Shown here: in pieces, positions 32,023-40,547 of the stretch | How positions within the stretch are numbered: position 1 is the first letter of the stretch | How the letters are laid out: every line of letters begins with the position of its first letter | Origin: Miltoncostaea marina | GTDB lineage: Bacteria > Actinomycetota > Thermoleophilia > Miltoncostaeales > Miltoncostaeaceae | Length of the DNA stretch: 64,000 nucleotides | Direction: 5' to 3' | Assembly (NCBI RefSeq): GCF_018141525.1 | Contig: NZ_CP064655.1 | Span: forward strand, 2,264,501 to 2,328,500 | Made by a program: the position numbers and the translations under genes | The notes under the pieces: generated by a model | Databases searched by the model: none | What the model was told of the DNA's origin: nothing | The model's input: the letters and a program-made list of their open reading frames with translations, nothing else

Positions 32023-32303
32023 TCACGACCGCCCTCGATCCGCTGCACGAGCTGCCGATCGTCTGCGCCCGCCGCGACTGGGACCTCCACGTCGAGCGGG
32101 CCGGCGCCTTCGCGCGCACGGGCTCCGGCGAGGGCGAGCCGCTCTGGGTGGCGACCGTCGGCCGACGCGACTTCGCCCTGGAGGCCCAGGGCCCCACCCC
32201 CACCGAGGCGCTCGCGAGGCTGTACGCGGAGGTGGCGCGCTACTGCCGCCTGCCCGCGCCCGCCCGCACCGCTGAGACCGCCGCGTCCAGGAGGCGCACA
32301 TGA
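32019..32303 (+). CDS. Small early protein, function unknown
   Basis: 94 residues from GTG 32019. Beta strands around WDLHVERAGAF, PLWVATVGRRDFALEAQG and then a helix PTEALARLYAEVARYC, like the small 'phage DNA-mimic or HicB-lobe' type folds, but no assignment is safe. Both ends overlap neighbours by 4 bases. Confidence 0.5.
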   Translation: MITTALDPLHELPIVCARRDWDLHVERAGAFARTGSGEGEPLWVATVGRRDFALEAQGPTPTEALARLYAEVARYCRLPAPARTAETAASRRRT

Positions 32304-32785
32304 GCACTGACCAGTCCACCGGCCAGCGCCTGGCCGCGGCGATCGACCGCCTGGAGAAGCTCGTGAAGGTGCAGGAGCAGCTGCCGGCGCAGATCGACGG
32401 CGCGAAGGCGGAGGTCGTGGCGATCATGGACGAGCTCGGCATCGAGGCGAAGCCGGCCCGCAGGCGCCGCAAGCCCGCCTCTCCGGTGGCCCGCCCCGGC
32501 GGGCCGCGCCGGCGGGCTTCGGGCCCGCTCGCGCCCGACACGCAGGCCGTGCTCGACTTCCTCCGCGATCGGGGACCCGCGACGCTCGACACGATGAGCG
32601 TCGAGCTCGCGATGGACCGCACCGACCTCGCCCGCCGCCTCGGTTCGCTCGCGCAGGGCGCCAGCCCCCGCGTCGCACGCGACGACGAGCACCGCGACCT
32701 CTGGCGCCTCGTCGGCGTCCCGCACGGCAACGGCCACTCCCCCGTCGAGGCGGCCGCCCTCGAGGCCGCGGGCGTGGAGGCCTGA
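32300..32785 (+). CDS. Coiled-coil plus winged-helix protein
   Basis: 161 residues. N-terminal coiled coil (LAAAIDRLEKLVKVQEQLPAQIDGAKAEVVAIMDEL), a basic RRRRK linker, and a winged-helix-like domain (TQAVLDFLRDRGPATLDTMSVELAMDRTDLARRLGSLAQG). Domain order suggests a small dimeric DNA-binding protein. ATG overlaps the previous stop as ATGA. Confidence 0.55.
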   Translation: MSTDQSTGQRLAAAIDRLEKLVKVQEQLPAQIDGAKAEVVAIMDELGIEAKPARRRRKPASPVARPGGPRRRASGPLAPDTQAVLDFLRDRGPATLDTMSVELAMDRTDLARRLGSLAQGASPRVARDDEHRDLWRLVGVPHGNGHSPVEAAALEAAGVEA

Positions 32786-32790
32786 GCGGC

Positions 32791-33171
32791 GTGACGACCC
32801 GCGAGCGCGCAGCCATGGACGGCCACCCCGCCGCCGCCGCGCCGGGCCCCCAGCCGCCCGCGCCCGAGGCCGCCGTGCCCCAGCACCTCACGCTCCACGA
32901 GGCCGCCGAGCGCCTCGGCGTCTCCTACCGGACCCTCTGGCGCCAGGTGCGCGCGGGCACCCTCCCGGCGATGCGCATCGGGCGCGCCATCCGCGTGAGC
33001 GTCGAGGACCTCGAGCAGCTGCGCCACGACCCGGACGCAGCGGCGCGCGCCGGCCGGTCCGCGGCCCGCACCACTCCGCCGCCCCGCGCCCGCCAGCCGC
33101 GCGGCGAGTTCGCCCGCATGGCGCGCGGCCTGCCTTCGCGCGAGAGCGCTACCCCGGGCGGCGGCCGATGA
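32791..33171 (+). CDS. Excisionase / MerR-like helix-turn-helix protein
   Basis: 126 residues, GTG start. Residues 34-80 are an excisionase-type winged HTH: LTLHEAAERLGVSYRTLWRQVRAGTLPAMRIGRAIRVSVEDLEQL. The rest is low-complexity. It lies just before the integrase with a 4-base overlap, the standard xis-int order, so it likely directs excision and bends attachment-site DNA. Confidence 0.78.
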   Translation: MTTRERAAMDGHPAAAAPGPQPPAPEAAVPQHLTLHEAAERLGVSYRTLWRQVRAGTLPAMRIGRAIRVSVEDLEQLRHDPDAAARAGRSAARTTPPPRARQPRGEFARMARGLPSRESATPGGGR

Positions 33172-34490
33172 GCGTCCAGAAGCGCAAGCTGGGCCGCCGC
33201 ACCCGCTGGGTGGCGCGCTGGGAGGAGGAGGGCCGGCACCGCCAGCGCACTTTCGACACCCAGGCCGAGGCGGTCGCCTTCGACGGGGAAATCAAGGCGC
33301 AGCTGCGCCGCCGACGCCAGCTCGGCGGCTTCGCGCCTTCAGAGGCCTCGGACCTGCCGCTGCGCGACTACGTGCGCCGCTGCTGGCGCCAGCGCGGCGT
33401 CGCCTGGGCCGACACGACCAAGGAGACCTGGGCCGACGTCCTCGACTCCTGGATCCTGCCGCTGATCGGCGACGTGCCGCTGCGCGACATGAACCGCGCG
33501 CGGGTGCGCGAGTTCCGGGCTCAGATGCGCGAGGAGGGCGTGCGCGTCAACGGCCGCCGCCGGGTCGCCACCGCCAACCGCGCCAACGCCGTCATGACCG
33601 TGCTCTCGGCCTTCCTGGGCTACGCGGTCGACGACGAGCTGATCCCCGAGAACCCGTGTCGGGACATCCGCCGGCTGCCCCACAAGCCCTCGAAGCACCG
33701 CGCCCACCCGCCCGTCGTGCTGGAGCGCATCCGCGCCCGCATGGGCGAGCGCGACGCCCTGGTGGTCTCGCTCATGTATCTGGCCGGCCTGCGGCCCGAG
33801 GAGGTCTTCGCCCTCCAGTGGCGCCACGTCGGCGAGCGCGTGCTCCTCATCGAGCAGGCCGCGACCGGCGGGAAGATCAAGGGCACGAAGACCGGCCCGG
33901 GCGCGACCGTCGAGATCGTGCCGCCGCTGGCCGAGGACCTCGCCTCCTGGCGGCGGGCCCTGCAGCCCGCGTCCGGCGACGACCTGGTGGTGCCGAGCCG
34001 CCAGGGCGACGGGGTCATGACCCTGCGCTACTGGCGCGCGAAGGTCTGGCACCCCGCCCGCTTCGAGGCCGAGGTCGCGCAGGCGACCCCCTACGACTGC
34101 CGCCACACCTTCGGCTCGCTCCTCATCCACGAGGGCCGCGACATCCTTGAGGTGCAGCGCGCCATGCGCCACGCCTCGGCGCGCACGACCCTGGAGCACT
34201 ACGCCCACGAGTTCGCCGAGTGGAAGGGCCGCGACAAGGTCTCGCTCGTCGAGGCCGTGGCCGACGCCCGGGCGGCCGTCGCGGCCGAGCTGGCCGCCGC
34301 GGCGGGCGCTGGTGCTCCCGGCCCCACCGGCGACGCCGACGCATCCTCGGTTGCGCAAAAGTTGCGCACTCCCTCCGGTGAGGGGGAGGGCGACGGGGCC
34401 GAGAACCCCGATGACGAGCGGGATGGGCGTTACTGGGCTCGAACCAGTGACCCCCAGCTTGTCGAGCTGGTGCTCTCCCAACTGAGCTAA
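33168..34490 (+). CDS. Tyrosine integrase
   Basis: 440 residues. N-terminal arm-binding part (VARWEEEGRHRQRTFDTQAEAVAF), core-binding SAM-like domain (LRDYVRRCWRQRGVAWADTT ...), and catalytic domain with Arg in LAGLRPEEVFALQW, Lys region GTKTGP, the CRHTFGSLL box (H-x-x-R), RHASARTT His, and nucleophile Tyr in LEHYAHEF. The last 20 residues (RYWARTSDPQLV...) are the antisense reading of tRNA-Val, so the native C-terminus is shaped by the attachment site. Confidence 0.93.
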   Translation: MSVQKRKLGRRTRWVARWEEEGRHRQRTFDTQAEAVAFDGEIKAQLRRRRQLGGFAPSEASDLPLRDYVRRCWRQRGVAWADTTKETWADVLDSWILPLIGDVPLRDMNRARVREFRAQMREEGVRVNGRRRVATANRANAVMTVLSAFLGYAVDDELIPENPCRDIRRLPHKPSKHRAHPPVVLERIRARMGERDALVVSLMYLAGLRPEEVFALQWRHVGERVLLIEQAATGGKIKGTKTGPGATVEIVPPLAEDLASWRRALQPASGDDLVVPSRQGDGVMTLRYWRAKVWHPARFEAEVAQATPYDCRHTFGSLLIHEGRDILEVQRAMRHASARTTLEHYAHEFAEWKGRDKVSLVEAVADARAAVAAELAAAAGAGAPGPTGDADASSVAQKLRTPSGEGEGDGAENPDDERDGRYWARTSDPQLVELVLSQLS

Positions 34491-34496
34491 ACGCCC
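34424..34496 (-). tRNA. tRNA-Val(GAC)
   Basis: Full cloverleaf on the minus strand: acceptor stem GGGCGTT/AACGCCC (34496-34490 with 34431-34425), D-loop TAGCTCAGTTGGGAGAGCA, anticodon arm CCAGC-TCGACAA-GCTGG with anticodon GAC, T-arm ACTGG-TTCGAGC-CCAGT, discriminator A at 34424. CCA is not encoded. The prophage lies on its 3' side, so the phage supplied the 3' end on integration. Confidence 0.95.
34424..34496. other. Prophage right attachment site (attR), core not delimited
   Basis: The integrase stop codon TAA (34488-34490) lies inside the tRNA gene and the tRNA's 3' end faces the prophage. Integration of tRNA-specific phages leaves an intact tRNA on one side and a copy of its 3' part at the other. 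The other copy should lie upstream of the window; the exact core cannot be read here. Confidence 0.7.
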
Positions 34497-34537
34497 CGCG
34501 GCCGCAGACACTAGCAGCCTCCGGCCCGCCGTCCGAG

Positions 34538-35165
34538 CTACCGCACCAGCGGCAGCCGCGCCCCGTGGATGCCCGGCAGCACGCGGGCCGCCTCGGCGCG
34601 GAGCCAGCCCTCGAGCGGGCTGGCGTGGACGGTGCGGAACTCGGTGGTGACGAGCAGGTTGTCGTCCTCGTCCAGGCGCGCGAGGCCGGGGAACTCGGAG
34701 CGGATGCCGCCGTTCGCCCGGTCGCCGACCAGCAGCACGAGGCCGATCCGTGCCGTCGGACTCGTTGCCCTCGGGGCGACGGCCGAACCCGCTCCAGACG
34801 AGCGTGGTCACGCGGTGCGCGAGCCCGCGCGCGGCGAGGTCGGCCTGCCACGCCTGCAGCGAGTCGCCGAGGTCGCGCAGCAGCTCCGCGCGCTCGGCCG
34901 GCTGGCCGTCGTGGGTGGATCATGTGCCGGGCGCGCGGAGGGCCAGGCGAGTGGCGGGGGCGGCCGGGACGCGGCCCCGCCGCCGGCAACCTCTCCGTGG
35001 CCCTTCAGCAGCCCCTCGACGCGGCCACGCCGCCGCCCGTCCTCGGCTGACCCGCGCGGCCCGCCGGCGACGGCATGCGCGCCGGGACGGCGGCGGCGGC
35101 GAGCGGCGGTGGTGCCGGCGCGAGCAGGGGCACGGCGCCCCCATCGCGCCGAGCGCCGCGACCAT
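34538..35165 (-). pseudogene. Decayed DUF1501 family gene
   Basis: Fragments of a DUF1501 secreted protein. At the C-terminal end, LGDSLQAWQADLAARG, TTLVWSGFGRRPEGNES and GTD (about 34920-34748) are followed in another frame by LLLVGDRANGG, RSEFPGLARLDE and VLPGIHGARLPLV up to a stop at 34538. The usual HGAAG link is lost at about 34744-34752, a small deletion. Near 35165 MVAALGAMGA followed in another frame by LLAPAPPPLAAAA looks like the remains of the signal peptide. Most of the middle is gone. Fills the gap between the tRNA and purK. Confidence 0.68.
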
Positions 35166-35201
35166 GAGCGGCGGCGATTGCGGGACGGCGAGGGACGCCT
35201 G

Positions 35202-35217
35202 TAGCGTGCCCCGCGTG
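35202..35217 (+). promoter_or_regulatory. Leaderless promoter of purK
   Basis: -10 hexamer TAGCGT (35202-35207) is followed by seven bases and a GTG at 35215, matching the TANNNT-spacer-start arrangement seen before other host genes. No ribosome-binding site is present. Confidence 0.55.
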
Positions 35218-36387
35218 CCGACCCCCTCGCCGCAGGACGCGACCCCGGCCGCCGCGCGCCGCGGCCGCTACGACGTCGGCATCGCGGGCGCCGGCCAGCT
35301 CGCCCGCATGACCTGTCTGGCCGCGTGGCCGCTCGGCATCCGCGTGGCGGTGCTCGGCGCGCCCGACGAGCCGGCGGGGCCGATGGCCGCCGGGGTGGTG
35401 CCCGGCGACTGGCACGACGCCGAGGCGGTCGCGGCGCTCGGCGAGGCAGCGGCCGTGGTGACGCTCGAGAACGAGTTCGTCGACGCCGGGGCGCTGGCCG
35501 CGGTGGAGGCCGCCGGGACCCCGGTGCGCCCCTCGCCCGCCGTCCTCGCCCGCGTGCAGGACAAGGCGCTGCAGAAGGAGCTGCTGCGCGACGACGGCCT
35601 GCCCACCGCGCCCTACGTCGTGGCCGACGGGCCGGGCGACCTCGCCGCCGCGGGTCGGGACCTCGGCTGGCCGCTGATGCTGAAGGCGCGCAAGCTGGGC
35701 TACGACGGCTACGGCAACGCGACCTGCGCCGACGAGGCGGCGGCGCGCGAGGCGTTCGCCCGCCTCGACGCCGGGGAGGGCGTGCTGGTGGAGGGGATGG
35801 TCGCCTTCGAGCGTGAGCTGGCCGCGATGGTGGCGCGCTCGCCCGGCGGGGCGGTGGCGGCCTACCCCGTCGTCGAGACCGTGCAGAAGAACCACGTCTG
35901 CCACGAGGTGGTCGCCCCCGCCCCCGCCCCCGCCGCCACGCTCGCCCGCGCCGGCGAGGTCGCCCTCGCCGCCGCGGCCGCGGCCTCGGGCCTGGGGGTG
36001 ACGGGCGTCGAGATGTTCCTGCTGCCCGACGGGGCCGTCCTGGTCAACGAGCTCGCCCCGCGGCCGCACAACACGGGCCACTACACGATCGAGGCCTGCG
36101 AGACCTCGCAGTTCGAGAACCACCTGCGCGGGGTGCTGGACCTGCCGCTCGGCGACGTCGCCATGCGGACGCCCGCCGCGGCGATGGTCAACCTGCTGGG
36201 CGCGTCCCGCGGCCCCGCCCGGCCCGACGTGGCGGCCGCGCTCGCCGTGCCGGGCGCGCACCTGCACCTGTACGACAAGGCCGAGGTGCGGCCGGGCCGC
36301 AAGATGGGCCACGTGACCGCGCTCGGCGACACGCCCGCCGACGCGCTGACGCGGGCCCGCCGGGCCGCCGCGGCCGTCGGCCTGTGA
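35215..36387 (+). CDS. purK: 5-(carboxyamino)imidazole ribonucleotide synthase
   Basis: 390 residues (GTG 35215; GTG 35206 also in frame). ATP-grasp enzyme that makes N5-CAIR from AIR, ATP and bicarbonate in purine synthesis. Visible: dinucleotide-like [12 protein letters not shown] at the N-terminus, [35 protein letters not shown] and the conserved [18 protein letters not shown] with SQFENHLRG. purE follows with a 4-base overlap, the usual pair. Confidence 0.92.
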   Translation: MPTPSPQDATPAAARRGRYDVGIAGAGQLARMTCLAAWPLGIRVAVLGAPDEPAGPMAAGVVPGDWHDAEAVAALGEAAAVVTLENEFVDAGALAAVEAAGTPVRPSPAVLARVQDKALQKELLRDDGLPTAPYVVADGPGDLAAAGRDLGWPLMLKARKLGYDGYGNATCADEAAAREAFARLDAGEGVLVEGMVAFERELAAMVARSPGGAVAAYPVVETVQKNHVCHEVVAPAPAPAATLARAGEVALAAAAAASGLGVTGVEMFLLPDGAVLVNELAPRPHNTGHYTIEACETSQFENHLRGVLDLPLGDVAMRTPAAAMVNLLGASRGPARPDVAAALAVPGAHLHLYDKAEVRPGRKMGHVTALGDTPADALTRARRAAAAVGL

Positions 36388-36881
36388 CCGGGGAGGCGCC
36401 CGTGGTGGGGATCGTGATGGGCAGCGACAGCGACCTGCCGGTGATGTCGGCGGCCGCCGACGTGCTGGCCGCGCTGGAGGTGCCGCACGAGGTGCGCGTG
36501 GTCTCGGCGCACCGGACGCCGCACGACATGATCGCCTACGGTGGCGAGGCGGCCGATCGCGGCCTGCGGGTGATCGTGGCCGGGGCGGGCGGCGCGGCCC
36601 ACCTGCCGGGGATGCTCGCGGCCGTCACCACCCTGCCCGTGATCGGCGTGCCGGTGCGCACCACGGCGCTCGACGGCATGGACTCGCTGCTGTCGATCGT
36701 CCAGATGCCGCGCGGCGTGCCGGTGGCCACGGTGGCGATCGACGGCGGCCGCAACGCCGGCCTGCTCGCGGCGCAGATCCTCGCCACCTCGGACCCCGCC
36801 CTGGCGCGCCGCATCGCCGCGACGCGCGCCGAGATGGCGGCCGCCGCCCGCGAGGCCGACGCGAGGGTGCGCGGGGGCTGA
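36384..36881 (+). CDS. purE: N5-CAIR mutase (class I PurE)
   Basis: 165 residues. Converts N5-CAIR to CAIR. Family blocks: [42 protein letters not shown] and [22 protein letters not shown] start overlaps the purK stop (GTGA). Its stop overlaps a CTG that is the best start for the ABC ATPase. Confidence 0.93.
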   Translation: MTGEAPVVGIVMGSDSDLPVMSAAADVLAALEVPHEVRVVSAHRTPHDMIAYGGEAADRGLRVIVAGAGGAAHLPGMLAAVTTLPVIGVPVRTTALDGMDSLLSIVQMPRGVPVATVAIDGGRNAGLLAAQILATSDPALARRIAATRAEMAAAAREADARVRGG

Positions 36882-37789
36882 GCACGGCGCCCGCCATCGA
36901 GACGGCCGGGCTGGCGAAGACCTACCGGCACGGCCGGGTGCGGGCGCTCGAGGGGCTCGACCTGCGGGTGGAGCGGGGCGAGGTGTTCGGCTTCCTCGGC
37001 CCGAACGGCGCGGGCAAGAGCACGACGATCCGCCTGCTGCTCGACCTGATCCGCCCCACGGCGGGGCGCGCCTGGCTGCTCGGCCTCGACGCCCGCCGCG
37101 AGGCGCTCGCGGCGCGCCGGCGGCTCGGCTACCTGCCCGGCGACCTGCGCCTGGACGACCGGCTGACCGCCGAGGAGCTGCTCGACTCGCTCGCCAGGCT
37201 GCGCGGCGGCGCCCGCCCGCCCCTGCGCCGCGCGCTGTGCGAGCGGCTCGAGGTGGTGCCCGGCCGGCCGATCCGGCAGCTCTCGAAGGGCAACCGCCAG
37301 AAGATCGGGCTGGTGCAGGCCTTCATGCACCGCCCGGAGCTGATCGTGCTCGACGAGCCGACCAGCGGCCTCGACCCCCTCCTGCAGGTCGAGGTGCGCG
37401 CCCTGATGCGCGAGACGGCCGCCGACGGGCGGACGGTGTTCCTGTCGTCGCACTCGCTGGACGAGGTGCAGCACGCGGCCGACCGCGTGGGCGTGGTGCG
37501 CGCCGGCCGGCTCGTCGACGTGGACCGCGTCGAGCGCCTGCGCGCCCGGGCCCTGCGCCACGTGACCATCACCTTCGCCGGAGCGGCGGCCCCGCGGGAC
37601 CTGGAGATCCCCGCCGGCGCGCGGATCGTGGCGGCGGACGGGCCGGTGGTGCGCCTGACGGCGCCCGCGGCGGCGATGGACGCCGTCGTGCGGGCCGCCG
37701 CGCGCCACCCGCTCGCCGACCTGGTGTCCGAGCCGGCCGACCTGGAGGAGGTCCTCCTCGCGCTCTACCGGGACGGCGATGGCGGCTGA
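36878..37789 (+). CDS. ABC transporter ATP-binding protein (exporter type)
   Basis: 303 residues if translation begins at CTG 36878, which overlaps the purE stop as CTGA. The first beta strand ([21 protein letters not shown]) lies upstream of the first GTG (36938), so a shorter start would break the fold. Walker [11 protein letters not shown]-loop region, signature [13 protein letters not shown], Walker [14 protein letters not shown] and H-loop SSHSLDEVQ are intact. CcmA/ABC-2 type with a C-terminal regulatory domain. Pairs with the permease that follows. Confidence 0.88.
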   Translation: MSTAPAIETAGLAKTYRHGRVRALEGLDLRVERGEVFGFLGPNGAGKSTTIRLLLDLIRPTAGRAWLLGLDARREALAARRRLGYLPGDLRLDDRLTAEELLDSLARLRGGARPPLRRALCERLEVVPGRPIRQLSKGNRQKIGLVQAFMHRPELIVLDEPTSGLDPLLQVEVRALMRETAADGRTVFLSSHSLDEVQHAADRVGVVRAGRLVDVDRVERLRARALRHVTITFAGAAAPRDLEIPAGARIVAADGPVVRLTAPAAAMDAVVRAAARHPLADLVSEPADLEEVLLALYRDGDGG

Positions 37790-38582
37790 GCCCATGCGCC
37801 GGGCGCTGCTGGGCCACGCGCGCGCGCTCGCGGGCTGGACGGCCGGCATGGCCGCGTACATCGCCCTGGTGGCGGCGATCTTCCCCTCCATCCGCGGCGC
37901 GGAGGGCATCGAGGAGCTGCAGGAGGCCTACCCGGAGGCGCTTCGCGAGCTGTTCGGCCTGGGCGAGGGCCTCGGGCTGTCGACGGGGCCCGGCTTCCTC
38001 GACGCCGAGCTCTTCAGCCTCGTGCTGCCGCTGCTCGTGATCATCATGGCCGTCGGCTCGGGGGCGCGCACGATGGCCGGCGAGGAGGACGCGGGCCGAC
38101 TCGAGCTGGTGATGGCCTACCCCGTGCGCCGCCGCGCGGTGGTGCTGTGGAAGGGCGCCGCCGTGGCCGCCGAGATCGCGGTCGCGACGCTGGTCGCGCT
38201 CGCGCTGCTGGCGGCGCTCGACCCGCTGCTCGACCTGGGCCTGCCGGCCGGGAACCTGGCCGCCGCGGTCGGCGGCGTCGCCGCCCTCGCCCTGCTGCAC
38301 GGGTGGCTCGCGCTCGCGCTCGGCGCCGCCCGGCCGAGCCGCGTGGCCGCGGTCGGCGTGCCCGCCGCCGTGGCGGCGGCCGGCTACCTCGTGGGGGGCC
38401 TGCACGAGCTGGCCGGGTGGCTCGACCCGCTGCGCTGGCTCTCGCCGTGGTGGTGGCTCGGGTCCTCGCCGCTCCAGAACGGCGTCCGCCCCTGGGGCGT
38501 GGTGGTGGTGCTCGCCGCCGCCGCCGTCACGCTCGTCGCCGGGGCGCTGCTCGTGGAGCGGCGCGACCTGGAGACGCCCTGA
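37779..38582 (+). CDS. ABC-2 type transporter permease
   Basis: 267 residues, ATG 37779 overlapping the ATPase by 11 bases. About six hydrophobic helices (around 20-35, 80-100, 125-150, 165-185, 190-210 and 235-255). An N-terminal extracytoplasmic loop holds [17 protein letters not shown], a feature of ABC-2 permeases of this group. Substrate unknown; genes of this pair in actinobacteria often handle antibiotics or lipids, which is only a family guess. Ends in a hairpin shared with the next gene. Confidence 0.85.
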   Translation: MAAEPMRRALLGHARALAGWTAGMAAYIALVAAIFPSIRGAEGIEELQEAYPEALRELFGLGEGLGLSTGPGFLDAELFSLVLPLLVIIMAVGSGARTMAGEEDAGRLELVMAYPVRRRAVVLWKGAAVAAEIAVATLVALALLAALDPLLDLGLPAGNLAAAVGGVAALALLHGWLALALGAARPSRVAAVGVPAAVAAAGYLVGGLHELAGWLDPLRWLSPWWWLGSSPLQNGVRPWGVVVVLAAAAVTLVAGALLVERRDLETP

Positions 38583-38599
38583 GCGGCGCTCAGGGCGTC
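38573..38599. terminator. Bidirectional terminator containing both stop codons
   Basis: Perfect 12-bp stem 38573-38584 / 38588-38599 with a GGC loop. The permease stop TGA (38580-38582) lies in the left arm and the phosphatase stop (38592-38590, minus) in the right arm. Ends two convergent units in 27 bases. Confidence 0.78.
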
Positions 38600-39672
38600 A
38601 GCGGGCGCACCGCCCGGTCCCGCACCCGGCCCTCCAGGTCGACGAACGCGTAGGTCGCGCGCGCGGCCTCCAGCCGCACCCGCAGCAGGCCGAAGGCGAC
38701 GACGTGCGTCACCGCGTCCGGGCTGCGCGGCGTCCGCTCGGCGTTGCGCGGGCCGCCGCCGGTGCCGACGGTGAGGAACGGCACGCCGGGCGCCCCGTCG
38801 AGCTCCCGGCGCTCGTACGCGTGCAGGTGGCCGCTCAGCACCGCCGTCACCGGACCGGCCGCGATGACCGGCAGCAGCGGGTCGCCGGGCTTCGGCGGCT
38901 GGTGCACGACCACCAGGCGCGCGAGCGGCCCCGGCCGGGCCAGCGCCCGGCGCAGGAAGGCCACGTCGCCGGCGTCGGACCGCAGGCCCAGGGCCACGAT
39001 CTGCACCGGCCCGTAGCGCAGCTCGTAGCGCTCCCCGCGACCCGGCCAGCCGAAGCCCTCGACGAGGGCGTCCTGGCCGGCGGGGACGACGATGTCGTGG
39101 TCGCCCACGACGCCGTGGTTGGGCGCCTGCGCCAGCGCGTCGCGCAACGGGCCGAAGGTGGTGTCGTCGATCAGCGACGGGTGCGCGAACAGGTAGGCGT
39201 TGTCGCCGGCCGTGACCATCAGGCGCGGCCGCTCGGCCGCCGCCATGCGGGCCACCGCGCGCGACGGCCCGTTGGGCGCCCCGTAGTCGGCGAAGGCGAT
39301 CAGGTCGAGCGGGCGGCGGAGGTCGCGCGGCGCCGTGGTGAGCGTCCCGCGCGCGGTCGCGCCGCCCTCGATCGCCGCCGTCCAGCGGTACCGGGTGTCC
39401 GGCCGCAGGCCGGTCACGACCCCGTCGCGGGCGCTCGCGCGCGCGCCGTCCGGCCCCTCGACGGTCAGCGCGACCTCCGCCCCGCCCTGCGCGATCCACG
39501 CGAGGCGGGCGCCCGTCTCGGTGACGCGCTGCAGCAGGGGGCCGCGCTCGAAGCCGGGCCCGGCCGGCGCCGCGTCCCCTCCCCCGCCGCACCCGGCCGC
39601 GGCGGCGAGCGCCAGGGCGCAGGCGGCGACGGCCAGGGGGCGCCTACGCGCGCCCGCGGCCGGCGCGGTCAG
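38590..39672 (-). CDS. Purple-acid-phosphatase-like lipoprotein
   Basis: 360 residues from CTG 39672, which overlaps the korB stop as CTGA; no ATG, GTG or TTG upstream of the lipobox fits. Signal peptide RRRPLAVAACALALAAAAGC with lipidated Cys near residue 28. A fibronectin-like domain (about 45-120) is followed by a metallophosphoesterase: FADYGAP, AGDNAYLF, GDHD (variant of GNHD), VVVHQPPK and SGHLHAYER. Extracellular phosphatase by family; substrate unknown. Why it follows korAB is not clear. Confidence 0.78.
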   Translation of the reverse strand: MTAPAAGARRRPLAVAACALALAAAAGCGGGGDAAPAGPGFERGPLLQRVTETGARLAWIAQGGAEVALTVEGPDGARASARDGVVTGLRPDTRYRWTAAIEGGATARGTLTTAPRDLRRPLDLIAFADYGAPNGPSRAVARMAAAERPRLMVTAGDNAYLFAHPSLIDDTTFGPLRDALAQAPNHGVVGDHDIVVPAGQDALVEGFGWPGRGERYELRYGPVQIVALGLRSDAGDVAFLRRALARPGPLARLVVVHQPPKPGDPLLPVIAAGPVTAVLSGHLHAYERRELDGAPGVPFLTVGTGGGPRNAERTPRSPDAVTHVVAFGLLRVRLEAARATYAFVDLEGRVRDRAVRPLTP

Positions 39673-40547
39673 GCGGTCGGCTTCCCGATCGCCGCGCCCT
39701 TGCGGGCGCTGAAGGCGTCGAGCATCGCGTCGACGTCGCTCGCCTTCGACGCCTCCACCAGCGCCTGGTACTTCTGGCCGAGCGTCTCGCGCTGCTCGCG
39801 GTAGATGATCCCGAGCTTGAACCCGCCCTTCAGGGCGAGATCGAAGGCGGCCGCCTTGTCGTGGACGTCGTGGTCCGGCGCGACGTCGGTGACGAGCTCC
39901 TTCCACTCCTCCTGGTGGTTGTTGAACATCACGCACGGCGACAGCGCGTCGATGTAGGAGAAGCCGCGGTGCTCCATCGCCTGCACGATGAGCTCGGTGA
40001 GGGCCTTCGTGTTGAAGGAGGCGCCGCGCGCGACGAACGAGGCGCCCGACGCGACCGCGAAGGCGAGCGTGTTGAGCGGGGTCTCGAGGTTGCCCCACGG
40101 CGTGGACGGCGCGCGCTGGTCGGTCAGCGAGGTCGGCGACACCTGGCCCTTCGTGAGCCCGTAGATCTCGTTGTCCATCACCAGGTAGGTGATGTCCACG
40201 TTGCGCCGGGCCGCGTGCGGGAAGTGGCCCGCGCCGATCGCGAAGCCGTCGCCGTCGCCGCCCACCGCGATCACGTCGAGCTCGGGGTTGGCGAGCTTGA
40301 CCCCCATCGCGACCGGCAGCGGCCGGCCGTGCAGCGAGTGGAAGCCGTACGTCGAGACGAAGCCCGGCAGGCGGCTGGAGCAGCCGATGCCCGAGACGAC
40401 GACCGTGCGCGCCGGGTCCAGGTCGAGCTCGGCGAACGCGCGGTAGAGCGACGCGAGCACGCCGAAGTCCCCGCACCCGGGGCACCAGATCGGCTTGAGG
40501 CCGGACTTGTAGTCGGCGGGCTTCCGCTTGGCGGGGGCGGTGCTCAC
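39669..40547 (-). CDS. korB: 2-oxoglutarate (2-oxoacid):ferredoxin oxidoreductase, beta subunit
   Basis: 292 residues. Thiamine-diphosphate subunit: IWCPGCGDFG near residue 20, SGIGCSSRLPGF, GDGDGFAIGAGHFPHAARRN (ThDP/Mg motif, about 105-125) and DNEIYGLTKGQVSPTS. Oxidises 2-oxoglutarate to succinyl-CoA with ferredoxin, reversible and CoA-dependent. GTG overlaps the korA stop (GTGA). Two-subunit KorAB as in mycobacteria. Confidence 0.92.
   Translation of the reverse strand: MSTAPAKRKPADYKSGLKPIWCPGCGDFGVLASLYRAFAELDLDPARTVVVSGIGCSSRLPGFVSTYGFHSLHGRPLPVAMGVKLANPELDVIAVGGDGDGFAIGAGHFPHAARRNVDITYLVMDNEIYGLTKGQVSPTSLTDQRAPSTPWGNLETPLNTLAFAVASGASFVARGASFNTKALTELIVQAMEHRGFSYIDALSPCVMFNNHQEEWKELVTDVAPDHDVHDKAAAFDLALKGGFKLGIIYREQRETLGQKYQALVEASKASDVDAMLDAFSARKGAAIGKPTA

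Larger units (their letters stand above)
1..34496. mobile_element. Contractile-tailed prophage (left end outside window)
   Basis: The segment carries a complete morphogenesis order for a tailed phage: terminase, portal, protease, capsid, neck, sheath, tube, chaperone, tape measure, baseplate, fibres and lysis, followed by a regulatory region, early genes, excisionase and integrase. A tail sheath gene plus baseplate J and tail protein I make it a myovirus-type phage, and capsid and packaging genes exclude a tailocin. The right end is placed at the tRNA-Val gene because the integrase frame enters it and typical host genes follow. The left attachment site was not seen. Apart from the split hub and the expected chaperone frameshift the genes look intact, so the phage may be functional. 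Confidence 0.93.

Noticed and set aside
34430-34490. Integrase C-terminal YWARTSDPQLV block as a functional domain
   Set aside because: It is the antisense reading of tRNA-Val and is a known artefact in integrase ends at tRNA sites.
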